From NCBI GenBank assembly GCA_947460565.1, contig CANHJJ010000163.1:1-5217 (forward strand): a stretch of 5,217 nt of DNA, given 5' to 3'. Shown piece by piece: positions 1 to 5,217 of this stretch (its first letter is position 1; each line of letters opens with the position of its first letter). The stretch is from Bacteroidota bacterium. GTDB taxonomy: Bacteria; Bacteroidota; Bacteroidia; UKL13-3. A model generated the notes under the pieces. It did not search any database. It saw only the letters and a program-made list of their open reading frames with translations, and had not been told where the DNA came from. The translations under genes were made by a program, and so were the position numbers.

Positions 1-398
1 AATAAGAGATTTCCATTAACATCCTCCATTTTAAAATAGCTAATAAGTTCAGTGATGACAGGCTCTAAACCTTCATTTCTTTCGATTTCTAACTTGCCCA
101 CTTCGTCTACTATTAGCCAATCATGACCAACATTTTTTTGTTTTCTTAAAATGGATTTTGCTATATCAAGAGTTACATTACTAAAAACAAATTTGCCTAC
201 CTTTATTCCGTCTGCATTTTCATTTAACTCCAGCTCATAATACTTCTTTTCTGCAATATCATTCAAGACTCTTTTTCCGTTTACATTAGGCGTAAGAATC
301 CCTGCTGCATCCTTGTTTTGAAGCCATTTTTGAAGCCTTGTAGTTTTGCCTGATTGTACAGGCTGACTTAGAATAAATATCTTACTTTTAGCCTTCAA
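1..398 (-). CDS. THEP1/NTPCR-like nucleoside-triphosphatase, 3' end cut by the window edge
   Basis: The first 132 codons are visible, and the family is usually about 170-190 residues, so perhaps 40-60 are missing. A P-loop lies at residues 12-19 (QPVQSGKT), followed by T20 and R21. A Walker B lies at 95-99 (LIVDE), continuing as DEVGKLE at 98-104. That acidic-Gly-x-x-Glu signature and the segment GIKVGKFVFSN (64-74) match the THEP1/NTPCR family (Pfam NTPase_1), whose members slowly hydrolyse NTPs in the cytosol. The physiological substrate is unknown. The first P-loop glycine is replaced by Gln. The frame has a stop (TAA) four codons upstream of the chosen TTG at 398-396 and contains no ATG before the P-loop. 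ATA just before it is the only other near candidate. The TTG shares bases with the TGA of the upstream membrane gene, which suggests translational coupling and a joint role. The family call is firm; the start is inferred. Confidence 0.85.
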   Translation of the reverse strand, partial: MKAKSKIFILSQPVQSGKTTRLQKWLQNKDAAGILTPNVNGKRVLNDIAEKKYYELELNENADGIKVGKFVFSNVTLDIAKSILRKQKNVGHDWLIVDEVGKLEIERNEGLEPVITELISYFKMEDVNGNLL

Positions 399-1393
399 TA
401 TTGCTGATTATAAAGTGAAATAACAATCAAATTAATTACAAATGCTTTGTAAACCATAAGGCCCCTATGGTTCTCTTTGGCTAATTGCATAGCAGGTTTC
501 ACATAGCTTCTTAATTCGGGAATGGTGTCCATTAATTGAGATAGGGCTAGTTGCTTTTCGTTTTTTGCTTTGTTAAGCCATTTTTGCAGAAGCCATTTAA
601 TGATTGGGCTTACTAAGAAAAACAACATGAGCAATGCCGCAATTGTTCTGGTAATGGCATAAAATACTTTGCTGCCGCTACCTTGTATTATAAATGTGAT
701 ACAAACAATTAGCAGTACAAAGAACAAAGTCCAGAGCTTATGTTTTCTTGTTTTGTTTGGATTTTCTTCAACATCTGTTTCCATTTCAAAGTTTTTATAT
801 TCATTAATAACCCTAACAGATTCCCTTTCTAATTTAGCCGGCAAAGAAGCACCCCACCATCCCAATAACATGCCCCACAGGGTATAAATCAAAGTGTAAA
901 TAACAATCAACCAAAAACTAAAGGAAATATCACTAGATATTAAAAGTGTTTTAAGTATATCTTGAAAAAATAGATCCAATGCTTCCCAAATGGATTTACC
1001 AAAAATGAGTGTGGTGAGTAAGAATTTTTGCGTGGCTGATTCGAACAACGCTAACATACCAAATAGCACAGCAGCCATGCGAAAGAATGGGATAATGGAA
1101 AAGAATAGTGCACCTGTAAATCCTTGAAAAGCGACCGCTACATAAGCCATAGGTGGCGATTGTGGACTGGCTGTAGCCTTAACCAATATGACTAATAAAC
1201 TAGCTTGTATGATGGCGTTCCATTTATGGGTGCTGTGGTGAGCAATCAAACAAATAATGAGAATGGCAAAACCTCCAAGAAAGAAACCCGTAAAAGGCAT
1301 TTTGAGGGCATGCATTGCCCCACCTAGTCCGCTTTCACTCAGAGCCCACAAGGCTGTTAGCCTCATGATGATATTATTTTCTGCCCTTTTCAT
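395..1393 (-). CDS. multi-pass inner-membrane protein paired with the NTPase
   Basis: This is a complete protein of 332 residues with ATG at 1393 and TGA at 397-395. I do not recognise a named family with certainty. Hydrophobic stretches lie near residues 34-52, 60-72, 82-118 (probably two segments), 158-180, 219-236 and 247-269. A charged, probably cytosolic loop (about 186-220) separates the first group from the last two, and the C-terminal tail (270-332) is basic and partly amphipathic. The N-terminal half is rich in small residues (SGLGGAMHALKMPFTG at 21-36, then LGGFA), in the style of small-molecule permease subunits such as ECF-transporter S components; this is a resemblance by eye only. 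The 4-bp overlap with the NTPase gene argues that the products work together, for instance NTP-dependent uptake or sensing. M10 is an alternative start. No convincing promoter is visible upstream. Confidence 0.85.
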   Translation of the reverse strand: MKRAENNIIMRLTALWALSESGLGGAMHALKMPFTGFFLGGFAILIICLIAHHSTHKWNAIIQASLLVILVKATASPQSPPMAYVAVAFQGFTGALFFSIIPFFRMAAVLFGMLALFESATQKFLLTTLIFGKSIWEALDLFFQDILKTLLISSDISFSFWLIVIYTLIYTLWGMLLGWWGASLPAKLERESVRVINEYKNFEMETDVEENPNKTRKHKLWTLFFVLLIVCITFIIQGSGSKVFYAITRTIAALLMLFFLVSPIIKWLLQKWLNKAKNEKQLALSQLMDTIPELRSYVKPAMQLAKENHRGLMVYKAFVINLIVISLYNQQY

Positions 1394-1450
1394 TGAATGG
1401 GTAAAAATACAATTCTTGATTAAACTTAAAAGAAATCTAGTCTTTTATGA

Positions 1451-1481
1451 TTTGCGTAAATTCAGATTACTTCTATATTTG
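1451..1481 (+). promoter_or_regulatory. Bacteroidetes-type promoter for the beta-CASP nuclease gene
   Basis: TTTG at 1451-1454 is followed by a 19-bp spacer and TATATTTG at 1474-1481. This matches the primary sigma-factor consensus known for Bacteroidetes (-33 TTTG, -7 TAnnTTTG) in both boxes and in spacing. Transcription would begin near 1486-1489, giving a leader of only about 12-15 nt before the ATG at 1501. AAGGA at 1493-1497 lies three bases before that ATG, close for a Shine-Dalgarno site, and may not act as one. The match is direct; use in vivo is inferred. Confidence 0.65.
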
Positions 1482-1500
1482 ACTAAAGTTTCAAGGATAT

Positions 1501-2901
1501 ATGCAGATTCAATTTATTGGTGCCGCTAGAACAGTTACAGGTAGTAAACATTTAATAACAACCTATGATGGAAAGAAAATTTTACTCGATTGTGGTTTTT
1601 TTCAAGGCAAAGGTGCAGAGTCGGAAGGACTAAATCGTGAGTTTGATTTTGAGCCTTCATCCCTTGATTTTGTTATACTTTCACACGCTCACATAGATCA
1701 TTCAGGCAATATACCGGCTTTGGTAAAAATGGGATTTAATGGCCCGATTATTTGCACTCCTGCCACCAAAGACCTTTGCAGTATCATGTTGGCCGATAGT
1801 GCCCATATCCAAGAAAATGATTTGCGATTTGTAAACAAACGCAGAATAAAAAGAGGAGAAGCACCGCTTCAACCCCTCTATACCGTAAAGGATGTAGAGA
1901 ATTGTTTGCATCAGTTTAAGAGTGTGAAATACAATACTTCTTACCAAGTTTGCGATGGTGTTCAACTTCTATTTACCGATGCTGGACATATATTGGGAAG
2001 TGCTGCTGTTAACCTCACATTTGAAGAAAAGGGTTTGACTAAAAGACTATGTTTTACAGGTGATACCGGAAGATACAATGGCTCTATTTTAAGAGACCCT
2101 CAACCCTTTCCACAAGCTGATATTATTATAGCTGAATCTACTTATGGAGATAGACTGCATAGCGATAATACACTAAGCGAACAGCAATTGTTTAATGTGG
2201 TATATGATACCTGTGTAGAAAAAAAGGGAAAGCTAATTATACCTGCTTTTAGTTTAGGTAGAACACAAGAGATAGTGTATGCCTTAGACCAAATGGAATA
2301 TAAAAAAATGTTGCCCCATATCAAGGTTTTTGTTGATAGTCCGCTGTCTGTTAATGCTACCAACATTATGCGCGAGCACGATGAGTGCTTTAATGAAGAT
2401 ATTTTGAATTACATGAAAAGTGATGACAACCCTTTTGGTTTTGGCAATTTAGTGTATGTGCAAGATGTAGACGAATCAAAGAGTTTGAATGACATTCATG
2501 AACCATGTATCATCATTTCTGCTTCGGGTATGATAGAAGCAGGAAGGATAAAACACCATGTGGCTAATAATATTGATAACCCAAAAAACACTATACTAAT
2601 GGTGGGCTATGCTGAACCTAATTCCATCGGTGGAAAAATACGAAGTGGTGCAAAAATATTGAAGATTTTTGGCGAAGAACACCATGTGAATGCTGATGTA
2701 GTTATCATGGATTCGTATAGTGCTCATGGCGACTACAAAGAGATGATACAGTACCTGAGTTGTCAAGATAAAGAGCAAGTTCAACAATTGTTTTTGGTCC
2801 ATGGCGAATACGAAACGCAAGTGCATTACAAAGAAAAACTTTTGGAAGCAGGCTTTAAGGACATCAGCATACCACAACATGGCGATGTGGTCCAATTTTA
2901 G
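1501..2901 (+). CDS. metallo-beta-lactamase/beta-CASP ribonuclease (CPSF73-like)
   Basis: This complete protein of 466 residues has the usual length for bacterial beta-CASP nucleases such as Thermus TTHA0252. The metallo-beta-lactamase core shows D30 (LLDCG), the zinc motif SHAHIDHSG at 61-69 (H62, H64, D66, H67), H163 in AGHILGSA, and D188 in FTGDTGR. The beta-CASP insert begins near ESTYGDR (212-218, acidic motif A at E212) and contains the SASGM stretch at 340-344 and GYAEPNSIGGKI at 369-380. The C-terminal RMMBL part carries SAHGD at 407-411 (H409, expected zinc ligand) and LVHGE at 432-436. All expected metal ligands are present, so it should be an active cytosolic zinc-dependent RNA nuclease with endo- and possibly exonuclease activity. 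Its RNA targets cannot be read from the sequence. The start is supported by an N-terminus typical of the family (MQIQFIGAARTVTGS) and by the promoter just upstream. It stands alone, divergent from the left pair and convergent with the small secreted gene. Confidence 0.95.
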   Translation: MQIQFIGAARTVTGSKHLITTYDGKKILLDCGFFQGKGAESEGLNREFDFEPSSLDFVILSHAHIDHSGNIPALVKMGFNGPIICTPATKDLCSIMLADSAHIQENDLRFVNKRRIKRGEAPLQPLYTVKDVENCLHQFKSVKYNTSYQVCDGVQLLFTDAGHILGSAAVNLTFEEKGLTKRLCFTGDTGRYNGSILRDPQPFPQADIIIAESTYGDRLHSDNTLSEQQLFNVVYDTCVEKKGKLIIPAFSLGRTQEIVYALDQMEYKKMLPHIKVFVDSPLSVNATNIMREHDECFNEDILNYMKSDDNPFGFGNLVYVQDVDESKSLNDIHEPCIIISASGMIEAGRIKHHVANNIDNPKNTILMVGYAEPNSIGGKIRSGAKILKIFGEEHHVNADVVIMDSYSAHGDYKEMIQYLSCQDKEQVQQLFLVHGEYETQVHYKEKLLEAGFKDISIPQHGDVVQF

Positions 2902-2910
2902 TGACCCCTA

Positions 2911-2953
2911 CGTTCATCCTGAACGGAGCATAGCACAGTGAAGGAACTATCTG
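2911..2953 (+). repeat. degenerate dispersed intergenic repeat-like element
   Basis: The segment from CGTTCATCCTGAAC through GGAGCATAGCACAGTGAAGG to ACTATCTG resembles a dispersed intergenic repeat that I recall from Bacteroidetes and other bacterial genomes, of the general form GTCATCCTGAACGNAG...GAAGGATCT. Only one copy lies in this window, so its repeated nature rests on recognition and is not seen here. It has a small hairpin of its own, with GTTCA (2912-2916) pairing TGAAC (2920-2924). It sits just after the nuclease stop codon, the usual place for such elements. It looks decayed relative to the form I recall, with extra bases in CGTTCATCC and in GGAACTATCT. Confidence 0.4.
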
Positions 2954-2971
2954 TGTTTTAATATTATTTTT
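2932..2971 (+). terminator. candidate intrinsic terminator of the nuclease gene
   Basis: AGCACAG (2932-2938) can pair with CTGTGTT (2951-2957) to form a 7-bp stem with one G-U pair and a 12-nt loop. A T-rich run with a few A residues follows (2956-2971). It lies about 30 bp after the nuclease stop and points in the right direction. The stem is modest and not very GC-rich, so termination may be partial. It overlaps the right half of the repeat-like element, which may have supplied the hairpin. Confidence 0.45.
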
Positions 2972-3014
2972 GTTTTGTGGCACCATTTACTTGTTTCTTA
3001 AAGTCACTACTTTA

Positions 3015-3374
3015 TTAGGGTGCACATCCACAATCTTTAAAATAAGTAGTATCACCTTTTGAGTTAATGGTTTTAGCTTTGCGGTGTTTTGGGGTATAAT
3101 ATATAGCCCATCTCATTTTTCCATCCTTCCATTTTTCCTTATGGTCATGACGACCCGTTTCAGTGTAATAGTTCCAAATACCATTTTTTTTCTTGTTGCG
3201 GGTTTGCCCCTTTTCCTTCGGTTCTCCGTTCTTGTATAGTACATTAACCCTGTGTTTGGTCTCTTTGTATTGAGCCGAAAGGGGTATTTTGTTAGCTAAA
3301 ATCAAGATAATCAATAGAATTGAACCGATTTGCCGACTTTTAAAAAAATATTTCACACTTAACTTTAACATCAT
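3015..3374 (-). CDS. small secreted protein with a YwqK/MORN-like repeat
   Basis: The protein has 119 residues. A basic start (K4, K8, K12, R14) and a hydrophobic core (17-27, GSILLIILILA) form a signal peptide, probably cut after SA at 33-34. There is no lipobox cysteine, so it should be a soluble periplasmic or exported protein. The mature part contains LYKNGEPKEKGQ (46-57), NGIWNYYTETGR (64-75) and KWKDGKMRW (81-89). This rhythm, NG...G...G.W.YY...G......W.DG, is typical of YwqK/MORN-like repeats common in Bacteroidetes. The 'antitoxin' label sometimes given to YwqK proteins should not be read as function here, since no toxin gene is adjacent. The tail carries a Cys pair (DCGCAP, 114-119). 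Two ATG codons in tandem (3374 and 3371) are the only starts that keep the signal peptide. It is convergent with the nuclease gene and divergent from ruvA. Its role is unknown. Confidence 0.78.
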   Translation of the reverse strand: MMLKLSVKYFFKSRQIGSILLIILILANKIPLSAQYKETKHRVNVLYKNGEPKEKGQTRNKKKNGIWNYYTETGRHDHKEKWKDGKMRWAIYYTPKHRKAKTINSKGDTTYFKDCGCAP

Positions 3375-3432
3375 TCAAAAATAAAAACTTTCCTTATTTT
3401 GCACGCCCCAACCTATTAAAATAAATTAATAA

Positions 3433-4017
3433 GTGATAGCACACATAGAAGGTAAGTTAACATATAAATCACCCGCATACGTAGTGATAGATTGTGGAGG
3501 TGTAGGCTATGCCTTACAAATATCGTTAAATACCTACGATAAAATAGGTGTTGGTGAAAAATGTAAACTGCTTGCCCACTTGGCAATCAAGGAAGATAGC
3601 CATACTTTATATGGTTTTGCAGATGAAGATGAGCGACAATTGTTCCTTCATTTAATATCAGTAAGTGGGGTTGGAACAAACACAGCAAGGGTTATTCTTA
3701 GTTCGATGAAACCTAGTGACGTGATCAACGCAATAAGTGCAGGTAATTGGTCGTTATTAAAATCCGTTAAAGGGATAGGACCTAAGACTGCCCAACGCTT
3801 GGTGATTGATTTACAAGACAAATTGAAAAATTTTGCTACAGATGCTACTGGTCTAGGTTTTGTTACTAGATCAGCAGCGGTTGAGGAAGCCTTATCAGCC
3901 ATGTTGGCCCTAGGTTTTGGAAAAAACGATGCCGAGAAGGCTATTTTGAAACTTAAACAGCAAAACCCGGATTATACAGTAGAACAATTGGTTAAAAATG
4001 CTTTAAAAATTTTATAG
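3433..4017 (+). CDS. ruvA: Holliday junction branch-migration protein RuvA
   Basis: RuvA binds four-way DNA junctions as a tetramer and loads the RuvB motor; RuvC cuts the junction. The protein is complete at 194 residues, close to the family norm of about 190-205. Domain I is the OB fold (about 1-63, MIAHIEGKLTYKSPAYVV then KEDSHTLYGF); E54 and D55 match the acidic pin of the E. coli protein (E55, D56). Domain II has two helix-hairpin-helix motifs, SVSGVGTNTA (76-85) and SVKGIGPKTA (111-120). A flexible linker spans about 135-147, and domain III, which contacts RuvB, covers about 148-194 (EEALSAMLALGFGKNDAEKAI). The start codon is GTG at 3433: two TAA codons lie directly upstream in frame (3427-3432), and the N-terminus is typical of the family. 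No Shine-Dalgarno is visible. ruvB and ruvC are not nearby. sprA follows after 16 bp, so the two are probably co-transcribed. Confidence 0.97.
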   Translation: MIAHIEGKLTYKSPAYVVIDCGGVGYALQISLNTYDKIGVGEKCKLLAHLAIKEDSHTLYGFADEDERQLFLHLISVSGVGTNTARVILSSMKPSDVINAISAGNWSLLKSVKGIGPKTAQRLVIDLQDKLKNFATDATGLGFVTRSAAVEEALSAMLALGFGKNDAEKAILKLKQQNPDYTVEQLVKNALKIL

Positions 4018-4033
4018 ATGGTAAACTTCTACA

Positions 4034-5217
4034 TTGTTTCGTAGTAATAAATTAAAACATATAAAATATTTCTTCTCTTTTGCCCTGATAATAGCATTTG
4101 GGTGGAAGGCTACTTCTCGACATATTGTGGGGAGGCATAGGGATTTTATTGTATTGCCACCCGATAGTGGTAAACAATATACAACTCCAAATATTAAGCT
4201 TCCTTATCCAATAAAAGATAGAAAGCCATATGAAACCAACCCTCCCAAAAATCCTTTTGATTTGGCTGATCCTGCTAATATCAAAAATAAATACCAATTA
4301 GATCCAAATAATAACGAGTACAATTATTCATCAAAGGTCGGCAAACTAGATTACAGAATGCCGGGTTCCACGCCAATCAAGAATCAATTACAAAAAGATA
4401 ATAAACGTCTTACAAAAGATTATTTTAAACAAAGGGCACAAGCTAATAATTTTGTAAAGGGCAATTCGCTTATTCCTCCAATAGTAGCTAATAACAAAAT
4501 TTTTGATAAAATATTTGGAAGTGGTGTGATTGATATTAGGCCAAGAGGTACTGCGGAGTTGATTTTTCAAGGAAATTTTAATGATGTGAAAAATCCAGCT
4601 CTTTCGCCAAGGATGCAAAGTACGGGACAATTTGATTTCAGACAAAAAATACAATTGAATGTGGCAGGTTCGGTGGGCGATAAGCTCAAGGTGAACATGA
4701 ACTACGACACAGAAGCCACCTTTGAGTTTGAAAATCAAATGAAGCTCGACTACGCTGGTAAGGAAGACGATATCATCAAGAAAATAGAGTTAGGAAATGT
4801 GAGTTTGCCGCTCAACTCCTCTTTAATCCAAGGAAGTCAAAGTTTATTTGGAGTAAAATCTACCATGCAGTTTGGTAAAATGACTTTTACAACTGTGTTC
4901 AGTCAACAACGTGGAAAGACAACTGAAACAGAGATTGCAGGTGGTGCACAAACGACCAAATTTGATATCCAAGCGCATGATTACGACATGAATCGTCACT
5001 ACTTTTTATCTCAATATTTTAGGGATAATTACGAACGTGCTTTGGCCAATTTACCTATCATTAATTCGCAGGTAATCATTACAAGGATTGAAGTATGGGT
5101 AACTAATCGTTCAGGTGTTTTTGAACAATCAAGAGATGTGATAGGTTTTGCGGATTTAGGAGAAAGTGATAAGACCATTAACCAAAATTGGGTTAAAAAC
5201 CCAAGTGTAAAGTTAGG
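4034..5217 (+). CDS. sprA: SprA (Sov), type IX secretion outer-membrane translocon, N-terminal part
   Basis: SprA is a giant outer-membrane beta-barrel (over 2,000 residues in known members) that forms the type IX secretion channel and is needed for gliding in Flavobacterium. About 394 codons are visible and the frame stays open to the window end. Family blocks are clear: GSGVIDIRPRG (162-172), then NDVKNPALSPRMQSTGQFDF, the DTEATFEFENQMKLDY block, IELGNVSLPLNSSLIQGSQS (251-270) with FGVKS (272-276), and near the end TRIEVWVTNRSG. The N-terminus has a signal peptide, with lysines and arginine followed by the core FFSFALIIAFGW (13-24). The frame is closed by TAA at 4022-4024, and the first in-frame ATG is codon 109, well past the signal peptide. 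TTG at 4034 is therefore the best start. An ATG at 4018, just after the ruvA stop, is out of frame. Identity is firm; the exact start is uncertain. Confidence 0.93.
   Translation, partial: MFRSNKLKHIKYFFSFALIIAFGWKATSRHIVGRHRDFIVLPPDSGKQYTTPNIKLPYPIKDRKPYETNPPKNPFDLADPANIKNKYQLDPNNNEYNYSSKVGKLDYRMPGSTPIKNQLQKDNKRLTKDYFKQRAQANNFVKGNSLIPPIVANNKIFDKIFGSGVIDIRPRGTAELIFQGNFNDVKNPALSPRMQSTGQFDFRQKIQLNVAGSVGDKLKVNMNYDTEATFEFENQMKLDYAGKEDDIIKKIELGNVSLPLNSSLIQGSQSLFGVKSTMQFGKMTFTTVFSQQRGKTTETEIAGGAQTTKFDIQAHDYDMNRHYFLSQYFRDNYERALANLPIINSQVIITRIEVWVTNRSGVFEQSRDVIGFADLGESDKTINQNWVKNPSVKL

Noticed and set aside
669..887. Plus-strand open frame of 72 codons
   Set aside because: It lies wholly inside the membrane protein gene on the other strand, has no family features, and is the antisense shadow of that gene.
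1402..1409. TATTTTTA (minus strand), possible -7 box for the membrane protein gene
   Set aside because: One mismatch to TAnnTTTG and only CTTT at the -33 position; too weak to annotate.
1257..1529. Plus-strand open frame of 90 codons running into the nuclease start
   Set aside because: It overlaps the 5' end of the membrane gene, the promoter and the nuclease start; the translation shows no domain, so it is a chance frame.
1702..2895. Three minus-strand open frames inside the nuclease gene (1702-1965, 2142-2366, 2596-2895)
   Set aside because: All are antisense to a gene whose catalytic motifs are intact across those stretches; none looks like a protein.
2999..3014. Small hairpin TAAAGT/ACTTTA, possible terminator for the small secreted gene
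   Set aside because: The 6-bp stem has one G-C pair, and no T-run follows on the minus strand.
3376..3383. TATTTTTG (minus strand), a match to the Bacteroidetes -7 box, just before the small secreted gene
   Set aside because: It ends one base before the ATG, so the transcript would be leaderless, and no TTTG/TTG lies 19-21 bp upstream. In an AT-rich spacer this can be chance.
3394..3401. TTATTTTG (plus strand), possible -7 box for ruvA-sprA
   Set aside because: One mismatch and no -33 TTTG at proper spacing; the ruvA promoter remains unassigned in the 58-bp gap.
3648..3902. Minus-strand open frame inside ruvA
   Set aside because: Antisense shadow of the helix-hairpin-helix region of ruvA.
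4052..4738. Minus-strand open frames of 81 and 116 codons (4052-4297, 4388-4738)
   Set aside because: They lie opposite the sprA coding sequence, which shows clear family blocks on the plus strand; their translations are low-complexity and show no domain.
1..5217. Defence system, CRISPR array, mobile element or toxin-antitoxin locus
   Set aside because: No direct repeat arrays, transposase, terminal inverted repeats or toxin-like neighbour are seen; the YwqK resemblance alone is not evidence of a toxin-antitoxin pair.

Overview
The window reads as a chromosomal segment of a low-GC member of the Bacteroidota (Bacteroidetes). The main reason is the start of sprA, the outer-membrane channel of the type IX secretion system, which is confined to that phylum. 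Other support comes from a promoter of the Bacteroidetes type (TTTG, 19 bp, TAnnTTTG) and start regions that mostly lack Shine-Dalgarno sequences. The order or genus cannot be fixed from this sequence.

Layout, left to right. (1) Positions 1-1393, minus strand: a two-gene unit. A multi-pass membrane protein of 332 residues (395-1393) is followed by a P-loop NTPase of the THEP1/NTPCR type, cut by the left window edge (1-398). The NTPase start overlaps the stop of the membrane gene. (2) Positions 1394-1500: a divergent intergenic region with a good forward promoter. (3) Positions 1501-2901, plus strand: a complete metallo-beta-lactamase/beta-CASP RNA-processing nuclease. It appears to be monocistronic and is followed by a degenerate dispersed-repeat-like element that also carries a candidate terminator. 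(4) Positions 3015-3374, minus strand: a small secreted protein with a YwqK/MORN-like repeat. (5) Positions 3433-5217, plus strand: ruvA (GTG start) and, 16 bp later, the 5' part of sprA, whose best start is a TTG. sprA runs off the right edge.

How the genes work together: the left pair probably acts as one unit, a membrane protein with a cytosolic NTPase, but its substrate cannot be read from the sequence. The nuclease is a housekeeping RNA enzyme. RuvA (Holliday-junction binding) and SprA (protein secretion and gliding) are functionally unrelated and look co-transcribed only through conserved gene order. I find no tRNA, rRNA, CRISPR array, insertion sequence or recognisable defence island. 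The least-described item is the membrane protein/NTPase pair. Three of the six genes (NTPase, ruvA, sprA) appear to use non-ATG starts.
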